This document shows positions 44,101 to 50,708 of a DNA stretch of 64,000 nucleotides, one piece after another. The stretch comes from CAYVQF01 sp964454015 (lineage in GTDB: Bacteria > Myxococcota_A > Bradymonadia > UBA4248): positions 105,061 through 169,060 of the forward strand of contig CAYVQF010000007.1 of the NCBI GenBank assembly GCA_964454015.1. The letters are read 5' to 3'. Each line of letters opens with the position of its first letter. Within the stretch, counting starts at the first letter, position 1. Under the pieces are notes generated by a model that did not search any database, was not told where the DNA came from, and saw nothing but the letters and a program-made list of their open reading frames with translations. The position numbers and the translations under genes are program-made.

Positions 44101-44680
44101 GGTAGGTGTAGCCGTCCTGCGTGGCCACGACTTCTTTGCTTTTGGGATCCACGCGCCAGTGGCCTTGCGCGGGCCCGGAGATGCCGTAGGCCCAACTCAG
44201 ACCTGTGTTGAACCACTGCGGGCTGTTGGGCGCCGCCAGTTGATGCACCAGCATATAGAGGTGCTCGTCGTAGAAGGCACGGGCGTCTTCTTGGTCATCG
44301 AAATAGTCGTGGGTCCAGCCCCAGTAGGTCCAGCACCCGGCCATGCGGTGGAAGACCTGACGGACATCGGATTCACCGCCCCAGCGGCGATCTTGCGGCA
44401 GGGTAGCGAGGGTCTCGTCATCGGGTACGGAGGCTTGCAACCACTCGGGTACCCCCGCTTCGGCGACGCGCTTGGTGGCTGCAGGGATGCCGGCTTTGCG
44501 GAAGTACTTCTGGGCCAGGACGTCCGTGGCGACCTGCGACCATGTGGAAGGGACCCAGATCTCATCAATCTTGAAGACCACCGAGCCATCGGGGTTGCGG
44601 ATTTCGCATTGCCGCTTGTCGAAGCGCAAGCCGTGGTAAGGATCGCGATGGGTAGCGGTGAAGAAACGTTCGACTTTCAT
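41126..44680 (-). CDS. nrdJ: Adenosylcobalamin-dependent (class II) ribonucleotide reductase
   Basis: 1184 residues, the long NrdJ form. It converts ribonucleotides to deoxyribonucleotides using a B12-generated thiyl radical and so works with or without oxygen. Seen: substrate-site NPCSEYLFLDDTACNLASMNL with the redox Cys, QNSNNSVRITDAFME, CSGTMTIEGAP, IAPTGTIGLIMDCDTTGIEP, and the TSCPD-type region GSLGEIFIDMHREG. The C-terminus is a four-Cys zinc ribbon (CGECGNF and CLKCESCG). No class I or III genes appear in the window. No intein. Confidence 0.96.
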   Translation of the reverse strand: MKVERFFTATHRDPYHGLRFDKRQCEIRNPDGSVVFKIDEIWVPSTWSQVATDVLAQKYFRKAGIPAATKRVAEAGVPEWLQASVPDDETLATLPQDRRWGGESDVRQVFHRMAGCWTYWGWTHDYFDDQEDARAFYDEHLYMLVHQLAAPNSPQWFNTGLSWAYGISGPAQGHWRVDPKSKEVVATQDGYTYPQPHACFIQSVSDDLVNPGGIMDLWTREARLFKFGSGTGANFSNLRSEGEPLSGGGRSSGLMSFLRIGDRAAGAIKSGGTTRRAAKMVCLDIDHPDIEAFIKWKRVEEEKVAALVAGSRQMQRILGALVDAGRNANLPEESRWQPSHNPALAAAMRQAVAADIPLQMVARVLQLGRLGEAIPELEALDVHWDGEAYRTVSGQNSNNSVRITDAFMEAVAANRKWPLTRRVDNHVVREVEATHLWDAIGFNTWACADPGVQFDSTINAWHTCPRSGRINASNPCSEYLFLDDTACNLASMNLVKFLAADDSFAIDAFVHAVRLWTVALEISVLMAQYPSRTIAQNSFDYRTLGLGYANLGAFLMVKGLPYDSEDGRAWAALISALMTGEAYATSATLAQQLGAFAGFEQNRDEMLRVIRNHRRAAYASASDTYEGLAISPARLALERSAAALVAAAQAAWDRALDLGQRHGFRNAQVTVIAPTGTIGLIMDCDTTGIEPDFALVKFKKLAGGGYFRIINHSVPRALRALGYNDRQVESIIRYVCGAQSLEHAPSINHEALRARGFDDAALAKIEAALPAAFDITFAFNQWTLGRDFCLRKLGLKAEQIDAPDFDMLSALGFNREAIREANDYCSGTMTIEGAPYLDAAHLPVFDCANRCGAYGKRYIAVGGHLKMMAAVQPFITGAISKTINLPRSATVQDVKNAYWEAWRTGIKAVALYRDGSKLSQPLNTVNDFDAVLREEQSEPKDPVLAAAEEAAHRYISSRNRLPNRRSGYTQKVRVGNHKVYLRTGEYPDGSLGEIFIDMHREGAAFRSLMNCFAIAISLGLQHGVPLEEYVDAFVFTRFEPSGPVGGHETIKLATSVIDYIFRELGLTYLGRTDLVHVNPEDLYASTAPRKDQDQAAPVQDEFTVPYLPGADGRRAASRNGHDQPKALEATLTTPPPVGAVDKQLRIARLKGYEGDPCGECGNFTMVRNGTCLKCESCGATSGCS

Positions 44681-44730
44681 GGATGCCGTTGGTCAGAGGC
44701 CGCGAGGCCATCGTTGGGTGAAGGGAGGGG

Positions 44731-44742
44731 ACAAGTTCTTGT
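44731..44742. promoter_or_regulatory. Short inverted repeat upstream of nrdJ
   Basis: ACAAG-TT-CTTGT, a perfect five-base inverted repeat with two-base centre, lies 51-62 bases upstream of the nrdJ start. It does not match an NrdR box or a cobalamin-riboswitch B12 box. Candidate operator only. Confidence 0.25.
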
Positions 44743-44877
44743 AAAACGCCAGGATAGAATGGCCGTTCGCCGCAGGCGCATTCCCGCATGGCGCCTAGGT
44801 CTGAGCGTCCTCTCCGCCATCAGCAAGTGCGGGGCGCAGCCTAGTTCGAATCGCCAAAGATGGCCACCTGGTCGACG

Positions 44878-44921
44878 AAAAAAGTGTCCACCAGGGGGAG
44901 CTAGGCTTGCCCCGCGCCTGG
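44878..44921 (-). terminator. Possible intrinsic terminator downstream of rny
   Basis: On the minus strand, about 20 bases after the rny stop, CCAG ... GGGG pairs with CCCC-CTGG with a four-base bulge and an eleven-base loop (44891-44921). A run of six T follows at 44883-44878. The run starts seven bases after the stem, longer than ideal. It would end the lolC-tat-zapA-fau-rny transcript. Confidence 0.42.
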
Positions 44922-44941
44922 CAGGGGCGTTGAACGCGCGC

Positions 44942-46516
44942 TCAGCGGGCGCTGTCGACGGCGCGGGTCTCGCGGATGACGCAGACCTTGATGTTACCGG
45001 GGTAGGTGAGCTCTCTCTCGATGCGACGCGCGATGTCGTGGCTGACCACTACGGCCTGGTCGTCATCGACCATCCCGGGATCGACGAGGACGCGGATTTC
45101 ACGTCCTGCTTGAATGGCATAGCATTTTTCCACGCCGTCGAAAGACATGCTGATGCGCTCGATGTCCTCCAGGCGCTTGACGTAGGTCTCGAGGATCTCG
45201 CGTCGGGCGCCAGGGCGAGCGCCCGAGAGGGCGTCGGCGGCCATGACGAGGTGTCCGTAGAGATTCTCCAGGGGCTCTTCGCCGTGGTGGGCCGCGACGG
45301 CGTTGATGACCACGGGGTCTTCGCCGTGTTTGCGGAGGAAGTCGCCGCCGATGATGGCGTGGGAGCCTTCCATTTCATGGTCCATGGCTTTGCCGATGTC
45401 ATGGAGGAGACCGGCGCGGCGCGCCGTTTTGACGTTGAGACCGAGCTCAGCGGCCATCATGCCCGCCAACCAACTGACCTCGATGGCGTGGGCCCAGATG
45501 TTCTGTCCGTAACTGGTGCGGTACTTGAGGCGGCCCACGAGACGCAAGACCTCTGGGTGCATCTCCTGGAGGCCGAGCTCGAAGACCGCTTGGTCGCCAG
45601 CCTCTTTGATGGTCTGCTCGACTTCGCGGGTGACTTTGGCGACGGTCTCTTCGATGCGGCCGGGATGAATACGTCCGTCCGCGATGAGGCGTTTGAGGGT
45701 GAGGGCGGCGATTTCGCGCCGGACGGGATCAAAGGCCGAGACCACGACGGCCTCAGGGGTGTCGTCGATGATGAGGTCGACGCCAGTGGCGGCTTCGATG
45801 GCGCGGATGTTGCGGCCCTCCCGGCCAATGATGCGTCCTTTGACTTCATCCGAGGGCAGCTCGACGGTGCGCACGCAGCGCTCCGTGACATATTCGCCGG
45901 CAAAGCGCTGAACAGCAACGGATATGATTTTCTTGGCTTTTTTGTCTGCTTGTTCTTCGGCTTCTTCCTCGATGCGCTTGATGAGCTTGCCCGCTTCGAG
46001 GCGCGCCGCGCCCGTCATGGCGTCGATGAGGCTCTGCTTGGCCTGATCCGCATTCATGCCAGCGACCTCCTCCAGCTTGGCCTGGGCCTGCTCGAGGAGC
46101 TCCTCTGAGGTCTTGATGCGTTTCTTGGCCTGTTTGACCGATTTGCGGGTGGCCTGTTCGAGGGCCTTGAGCTCCGTGTCGCGGAGATCGAGGGCTTCGG
46201 TGCGTTTGTCCAGGGTCTCTTCTTTTTTATGGAGTCGTTTCTCTAACTCCGCGTGTTCCTCCCGGAATTTCTTGTTGTCTTCATCGAGCGCCGCTTGCTG
46301 CTCGAGTAGCTTTTTCTGGGCGTCGAGTTCAGCATCTTTGAGTCTGGCCTCAGCTTTTTGGCGGGCATCTTCGAGGATCCGCTCGGCTTCCGATTTGGCG
46401 GTGCCGACCTCCGCTTGGATGGCCAAGCGATGTTGTTCACGTCCTTTACCGATGCCGGTGATGTAGCCCACCACCAAGCCGAAGACCAATCCCACTATCA
46501 AGAGGAGAATGGTCAC
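44942..46516 (-). CDS. rny: Ribonuclease Y
   Basis: 524 residues, standard length. The GTG at 46516 has GGAGG seven bases upstream and overlaps the fau stop. An N-terminal transmembrane helix (ILLLIVGLVFGLVVGYITG) is followed by about 160 residues of Lys/Glu-rich coiled coil, a KH domain (KGRIIGREGRNIRAIEAATG) and an HD domain with LLHDIGKAMDHEMEGSH. It is a membrane-bound endoribonuclease initiating mRNA decay, typical of Firmicutes and several deltaproteobacterial groups that lack RNase E. Confidence 0.97.
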   Translation of the reverse strand: MTILLLIVGLVFGLVVGYITGIGKGREQHRLAIQAEVGTAKSEAERILEDARQKAEARLKDAELDAQKKLLEQQAALDEDNKKFREEHAELEKRLHKKEETLDKRTEALDLRDTELKALEQATRKSVKQAKKRIKTSEELLEQAQAKLEEVAGMNADQAKQSLIDAMTGAARLEAGKLIKRIEEEAEEQADKKAKKIISVAVQRFAGEYVTERCVRTVELPSDEVKGRIIGREGRNIRAIEAATGVDLIIDDTPEAVVVSAFDPVRREIAALTLKRLIADGRIHPGRIEETVAKVTREVEQTIKEAGDQAVFELGLQEMHPEVLRLVGRLKYRTSYGQNIWAHAIEVSWLAGMMAAELGLNVKTARRAGLLHDIGKAMDHEMEGSHAIIGGDFLRKHGEDPVVINAVAAHHGEEPLENLYGHLVMAADALSGARPGARREILETYVKRLEDIERISMSFDGVEKCYAIQAGREIRVLVDPGMVDDDQAVVVSHDIARRIERELTYPGNIKVCVIRETRAVDSAR

Positions 46517-47172
46517 GTCATAACCTCCAATTCCAAGTCGTTGTTGGGTGTCGTTGTTGGTTGGATGCGTACGGTGTGCAAACCGGCCGCGTCTAGGATG
46601 TATGCGAGGGGGATATCGTGCGCTTGCACGGGTAAGCGCGCGCAGCGCTGGATCTGGAAGACCAGAGCGATGCACTTGGGAATAATGCAGGGGTTCTGCT
46701 GGAGCAAACGATCATAGTAGCCGCCACCAAAGCCCAGACGATATCCGTGCAGGTCGATGGCCACGGCCGGGACGATGAAGGTGTTCACCGTATCGAGGGG
46801 AACGGGCGCGCTGGTGGGTTCGAGGATGCCGAAGGCCCCTGGCTTCCATGCACCGTGCACATCGGGGCAGAAGAGAAGATCTTGGCCAGCGCATCGCGGA
46901 AAAAGGATGTCGCCGCCAGCGGCACGCACGGCGGTGGCGATGGGCTCAGGATCGAGCTCACCATCGATGGGCTTGTAGAGGGCGACGCGCCCACTGAGCA
47001 CCTCGGTGTGCCGTAAATGATCGACGACCGCCGCCTCTTCATGGGCGCGCGTCCCCGGGTCCAGGCTGCGGCGGTGGGAACGAAAGTGCTGGCGCAGGGC
47101 GCGCTTCTGCGCCTGCGCATTTTGACACTCAGGAAGGGGTTCGCACATGAAAAAACAGCACGTCGGGCGCAA
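46513..47172 (-). CDS. fau: 5-formyltetrahydrofolate cyclo-ligase
   Basis: 219 residues. It converts 5-formyl-THF to 5,10-methenyl-THF using ATP. Family motifs: the N-terminal KRALRQHFRSHRRSLDP, YKPIDGELDP, ILFPRC, and the C-terminal ATP-site LGFGGGYYDRLL. The N-terminal MRPTC or MCEPL Met may be the start. It sits between zapA and rny; in many proteobacteria zapA and this gene flank 6S RNA, but here only 32 bp separate them. It overlaps rny by four bases. Confidence 0.93.
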   Translation of the reverse strand: MRPTCCFFMCEPLPECQNAQAQKRALRQHFRSHRRSLDPGTRAHEEAAVVDHLRHTEVLSGRVALYKPIDGELDPEPIATAVRAAGGDILFPRCAGQDLLFCPDVHGAWKPGAFGILEPTSAPVPLDTVNTFIVPAVAIDLHGYRLGFGGGYYDRLLQQNPCIIPKCIALVFQIQRCARLPVQAHDIPLAYILDAAGLHTVRIQPTTTPNNDLELEVMT

Positions 47173-47204
47173 AAGAACGGACGGATGAGGCGGTCGCGTG
47201 GCTG

Positions 47205-47588
47205 TTAGATGTCTGAGTCTGTGTCGTCGCTATCCAAGAGACGCAGCAAGCGTTCGGCGCGCAGTTGTACTTCAGTTTTGACGCCGTCAACATCACTGCG
47301 AGCACGGTGAAGCTCGTCAGCCAAGTGCAGCGCGGCCAGCGCCAAGAGCTGAGGCGTTGTGACGCTTCGTGAACGGCTACTGAGCTGTTGCAGGAGTGAC
47401 TCGACATCGTCTGCCAACAACTGCAGATAAGGCTCGTCCTTATCGGTGCGGACCGTGATGCGTTGGCCACCGATGACCAACGATACGGTGCGGGCCGCCA
47501 ACGGCGGCGATGCCTCCACCGAGGTTCCGGTAGAGACGTTGCGGACTGAGCGCTGATTTTGCACGTCCCGTTTGCTTTCTCTTCTCAC
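47205..47588 (-). CDS. zapA: Cell-division protein ZapA
   Basis: 127 residues. AGGAGG precedes the GTG at 47588. After a non-conserved 33-residue N-terminus, VSLVIGGQRITVRTDKDEPYLQLLADDVESLL matches the ZapA globular head in 15-20 residue pieces, and the C-terminal LLALAALHLADELHRARSDV forms the dimerising coiled coil. ZapA bundles FtsZ protofilaments at the Z-ring. It precedes fau by 32 bp. A promoter and a perfect palindrome lie just upstream. Confidence 0.88.
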   Translation of the reverse strand: MRRESKRDVQNQRSVRNVSTGTSVEASPPLAARTVSLVIGGQRITVRTDKDEPYLQLLADDVESLLQQLSSRSRSVTTPQLLALAALHLADELHRARSDVDGVKTEVQLRAERLLRLLDSDDTDSDI

Positions 47589-47630
47589 TCACCCCTCCTT
47601 GTGGGGTGCTGAAGATGGACAGCGCACAGA

Positions 47631-47646
47631 CTGTGACATGTCACAG
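47631..47646. promoter_or_regulatory. Perfect 16-base palindrome in the zapA leader (candidate operator)
   Basis: CTGTGACATGTCACAG is a perfect palindrome 43-58 bases upstream of the zapA start and just downstream of the candidate promoter. It contains TGTGA and TCACA half-sites like CRP/FNR-family boxes but separated by four bases rather than the six of a CRP site. Its position would favour repression. Confidence 0.5.
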
Positions 47647-47658
47647 CCAGGCTCGGCC

Positions 47659-47687
47659 ACGTTAGACTGGCGATCGCTTGGTGTCAA
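47659..47687 (-). promoter_or_regulatory. Candidate promoter for zapA-fau-rny
   Basis: On the minus strand, a perfect TTGACA -35 hexamer (47687-47682) is followed after 17 bases by TAACGT (47664-47659). A 15-base spacing to TCTAAC is an alternative. Transcription would begin near 47652, next to the palindrome. Confidence 0.5.
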
Positions 47688-47734
47688 GCGCTTGTCCGCA
47701 CGCAGGGGGTCGGGTTGCGCTTGGCCAAGGGGGC

Positions 47735-48502
47735 TCATTTCGCGGCAGTTTTCGTCCTTCTGGAGAAGACAAAGGCGATGCCGACGGAGAGCGCATAGAG
47801 GATCATGAGCGGCCCGGCGAGCATGAGCTGCGTGGCGACGTCGGGTGGGGTGAGGATGGCGGCGATGACGAATGCCCCGACGAGGGCACCGCGCCAGTGA
47901 CGCAGGAGGGTGCGGTGGTCGATGAGCCCGACCCAGCTCAGAAACAGCACCACCACGGGGAGCTCGAAAGCGATGCCGAAGGCCAAAATGAGCTTGGTGG
48001 CCAGGCTGAAGTACTCGGCCATGGTGATCTGGGCTTCAAGGGGGAGGTAGTTGCTGGTGAAGCCCACGTTCATGAGGGTTTCCAGTCCTACGGGGAGGAC
48101 GACGTAGTGGCAGAAGGCGCCGCCACCCACGAAAAAAAGCGTGCCAAAGGTGACGAAGGGGATGACCACCTTGCGCTCGCGGGGGTAGAGCCCTGGCGCG
48201 ATGAAGCGCCACAATTGGTAAAGGATGAGCGGACTCGCGGCGAAGGCACCCACCAGGACGGCCACCTTGAGGTAGACCAGGAAGGGTTCCACGGGGTTGA
48301 GGAAGTGTAGGGTGCGGGCCTCGGCGGGCAACGCGTCGAGGAGGGGCTGGGCGAGCCAGGCATAGATGGGTTCGGCGACGAAGAAGGCCGCCAGCGTGCC
48401 GCAGCCGAGGGCGAGGGCGGCCCGGATGAGGCGGGTGCGTAACTCGGCCAGATGGGCCAAGAAAGGCATGGTGGCTTGGTTGTCCGTGGGGGAGGTCTTC
48501 AT
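47735..48502 (-). CDS. tatC: Twin-arginine translocase subunit TatC
   Basis: 255 residues, six transmembrane helices. TatC is the receptor that binds RR signal peptides and, with TatB and TatA, forms the translocase for folded proteins. Hallmarks: MPFLAHLAELRTRLIRA at the N-terminus with the conserved Glu, the FLNPVEPFLVYLKVA loop, LWRFIAPGLYPRERK, and the FGIAFELPVVVLFL region. It begins one base after the tatB stop. A short Tat substrate is encoded at 53843-54049. Confidence 0.96.
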   Translation of the reverse strand: MKTSPTDNQATMPFLAHLAELRTRLIRAALALGCGTLAAFFVAEPIYAWLAQPLLDALPAEARTLHFLNPVEPFLVYLKVAVLVGAFAASPLILYQLWRFIAPGLYPRERKVVIPFVTFGTLFFVGGGAFCHYVVLPVGLETLMNVGFTSNYLPLEAQITMAEYFSLATKLILAFGIAFELPVVVLFLSWVGLIDHRTLLRHWRGALVGAFVIAAILTPPDVATQLMLAGPLMILYALSVGIAFVFSRRTKTAAK

Positions 48503-48503
48503 T

Positions 48504-49097
48504 TCAGGTGGGCCGCGTGGGCGTCAGGGCCTCTGTGGTGACAGCGTGAGGCAGGGGCGCGGTGGGCGCGGCCAGTGGCACCCCAAAAGTAGCTGGGTGC
48601 TGGGGCGGGCGTCGGGGAGGGAGAGGGACGTGGCGCGAGCGGACCCAAGGCGGGATGGCGCGCGGGAGGTGCAGGTGGCGGGTGGCTGTGGGGTCCGGCC
48701 TGAGGGCGGGGGCGCAGGGGAGGGTGGCGGTGGCCTCGGCTGAGGGCGGGGCCTGGGGGGGCAGGGCGACCCCACGGCTGTGGGGCTGAGAGCGCTGCAG
48801 GTGTTGGCGAAAGCGCTGTTCCAGGAGGCTGGTGCTGGTGTGGGTGGGGGGAGTGATCTGGTTCGAACGCATGGGCGCGACGGGAGGCGTGTCGACGTGG
48901 CGGTCGCGGTTCTTGGTGCGGAGCTCCTCGCGGAGCAGCTCGACGTCCATGGTGCGTTGCACTTCTGCTGCGGCTTGGCGCGCCTCGCGGACGAAGGCGC
49001 CGAGCTTGCGGGCTACTTTGGGCACCTTCTCCGGGCCAAAGATGATGAGCCCCAGGGTCATGATGAGGATCAGTTCGGGCAGAGACATGCCAAACAA
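48504..49097 (-). CDS. tatB: Twin-arginine translocase subunit TatB (TatA/B family)
   Basis: 197 residues from a TTG at 49097. That start gives the family-typical MFGMSLPELILIM and has GGAG ten bases upstream; the ATG at 49088 would lose FG and has poor spacing. A transmembrane helix (LPELILIMTLGLIIF) is followed by the GPEKVPKVARKLG hinge and an amphipathic helix to about residue 60. The final 120 or so residues are Pro/Ser/Thr/His-rich and disordered, longer than usual. It overlaps nothing but lies 14 bp after the permease gene and 1 bp before tatC. TatA is not in the window. Confidence 0.9.
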   Translation of the reverse strand: MFGMSLPELILIMTLGLIIFGPEKVPKVARKLGAFVREARQAAAEVQRTMDVELLREELRTKNRDRHVDTPPVAPMRSNQITPPTHTSTSLLEQRFRQHLQRSQPHSRGVALPPQAPPSAEATATLPCAPALRPDPTATRHLHLPRAIPPWVRSRHVPLPPRRPPQHPATFGVPLAAPTAPLPHAVTTEALTPTRPT

Positions 49098-49111
49098 GGG
49101 GGGCAGGCTCC

Positions 49112-50404
49112 TTAATCGTAGCGCAGACCTTCGACCGGTGGCAGTTGGGCCGCCCACCAGGATGGGTAGAGGGTGGCGAGAAAGGAAATGGCGACCGCCG
49201 CGAAGCCGATGAGGGCGAACTCTGCTGGGACCATTTTTACGGGCAAGCGGTTGATGAGGTAGACCTGGGCGTCAAGTCCGAAATCGTAGATCTGTATGAC
49301 CTCGCACACGGCCACCCCGCCCAAGAGTCCCAGGGCGGTGCCCAGAGCACCGATGAAGACACCCTGGAAAATGAAGATACGCATGATGGCACCATCGCTG
49401 GCGCCCATGGATTTCAAAATGGAGATGTCTTTCTGTTTGTCCAGGACCAACATGATGAGGGTGCCGACGATATTGAACGAGGCGACGATGACGATGAAGG
49501 TCATGATGATGGTCAGGGTGACCTTCTGCAGGTGGAGGCTGGTGAAGAGGTTCTTGTTGAGGTCCTTCCAATCGATGATGCGGAAGCGCTCCAAGCCGTC
49601 TTTGGTGTTGAGCATGCCCAAGAGGCGATCGCGGATTTGGCCGGTCTTGTCGATGTTGCTGACCTTGACTTCCACCCCCGTGACGACATCGGGGTGATTG
49701 AAGAAATCCTGCAGGGCGGTGTAATGCACCACGACCAGGCGGTTGTCGTAGTCAAAAAAGCCCGAGTCATAGAGGGCGATGATGCGGAACTCGCGATCCG
49801 TGGGCTCCATCTGCCGAGGGCCATAGCGCGCTTCACCGGGGATGCTGCGGCGCGGCGAGATGACGCGCACCGTATCCCCGATGCCGACCTTGAGCTTCTC
49901 GGCGAGGGCTTTGCCCATGAACACCGAGGGTATGGCGTTGGGTTGCGCAGCCTCGCGATCGAAGCGCAGAGCCTCCACCAGCGCCTGGCGCTCCGCCTCG
50001 CTGTTGCTGACCAGGTATGTGGGTAGATCGCTGACCGCTTCGAGCCGGTTGGGGTCGACGCCTTTGATGAGTATGCCCGAAATGCGGCTCTCACTGGCGA
50101 CCATCATCTCGTGAAAAATGAAAGGGCTGGTCGCGATGACATCGGGAAAGGTGTCCTCGATGAGCTGTTGCACCTGCCGGTACTCGCGGAAATCGTCTTG
50201 GGCGTAGGTCATGACCAGGACATGGCTGTTGACCCCGAGGACCTTGTCGCGAAAGGTCTCCTGAAAACCACCGGCGACGCTGACCACCGAGACCAAAGCC
50301 GTGACGCCGAGGAAGACCCCCAAGACAGAGATCACCGTGATGATGGAGAGGGAGAAGCGGGAGCGGCTCAGGAGGTAGCGCATTCCCACGAAGAACTCAT
50401 ACAT
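49112..50404 (-). CDS. LolC/E-type ABC transporter permease
   Basis: 430 residues, one helix near the N-terminus, a large periplasmic domain (about 45-270) and three C-terminal helices, the MacB/FtsX fold. Sequence features of the lipoprotein-releasing LolC/E group: the N-terminal FVGMRYLLSRSRFSLSIITV, GVFLGVTALVSVVSVAGGFQ, and the KQKDISILKSMGASDGAIMRIF coupling region. It would form part of the complex moving lipoproteins from the inner membrane to LolA. No LolD ATPase gene is adjacent in this window. It is the first gene of the run leading into tatB-tatC. Confidence 0.88.
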   Translation of the reverse strand: MYEFFVGMRYLLSRSRFSLSIITVISVLGVFLGVTALVSVVSVAGGFQETFRDKVLGVNSHVLVMTYAQDDFREYRQVQQLIEDTFPDVIATSPFIFHEMMVASESRISGILIKGVDPNRLEAVSDLPTYLVSNSEAERQALVEALRFDREAAQPNAIPSVFMGKALAEKLKVGIGDTVRVISPRRSIPGEARYGPRQMEPTDREFRIIALYDSGFFDYDNRLVVVHYTALQDFFNHPDVVTGVEVKVSNIDKTGQIRDRLLGMLNTKDGLERFRIIDWKDLNKNLFTSLHLQKVTLTIIMTFIVIVASFNIVGTLIMLVLDKQKDISILKSMGASDGAIMRIFIFQGVFIGALGTALGLLGGVAVCEVIQIYDFGLDAQVYLINRLPVKMVPAEFALIGFAAVAISFLATLYPSWWAAQLPPVEGLRYD

Positions 50405-50708
50405 GCGTTGGCCGTTCGGTGCAGGTCAGGGAGCAGTGGCGCCGCAGAAGCGGCGGATGACGGGAGTCGCCACAGGCGAATCGCTTCGCCGCGAGGCTGC
50501 CGCAAGCTAGTACAGGCAAGGCGGGCCTGCAACCATCTGCGCCGCGCCTATTGGGGCGCCATGGGGGATGAGACATTTGTCGTCGAAGTGGCAATTGTGC
50601 CCGCGACATGGGTCTGCTAGCATGGCCGCCGAGTGTATCGATTTGGGCACGAACGGCCACGGTTGTGCCTGATTTCTGATCTGCGTGACCTCAATGGCGG
50701 AGAAAGCA
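50405..50708. other. Divergent intergenic region, lolC/E-like / lipoprotein
   Basis: 304 bp separating divergently transcribed genes, with no coding frame or RNA gene recognised. A candidate promoter for the plus-strand lipoprotein gene lies at 50595-50623 (listed separately). Confidence 0.4.
50595..50623 (+). promoter_or_regulatory. Candidate promoter upstream of the Cys-rich lipoprotein gene
   Basis: TTGTGC (50595-50600), 17 bases, TAGCAT (50618-50623). The -35 hexamer and spacing are the same as in the candidate at 16868-16896. It lies about 86 bases before the start codon. Confidence 0.38.

Noticed and set aside
44844..44852. GTTCGAATC resembling a tRNA T-loop between rny and nrdJ
   Set aside because: The flanking five-base T-stem does not pair beyond the closing base pair on either strand, and no acceptor stem or anticodon arm could be built.
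44681..44941. A cobalamin riboswitch or NrdR boxes upstream of nrdJ
   Set aside because: Neither a B12-box consensus nor paired NrdR boxes could be found; only a short ACAAG/CTTGT repeat is present.
42842..46108. A 1088-codon open frame on the plus strand, antisense to nrdJ and rny
   Set aside because: Both genes on the opposite strand are unmistakable by motif. The long frame results from high GC at third codon positions, and its translation is Gly/Val/Asp/Ala-rich without any domain.
47173..47204. 6S RNA, which often lies between zapA and fau in proteobacteria
   Set aside because: Only 32 bases separate the two genes, so there is no room for it. The gap upstream of zapA holds a promoter and palindrome but no long hairpin.
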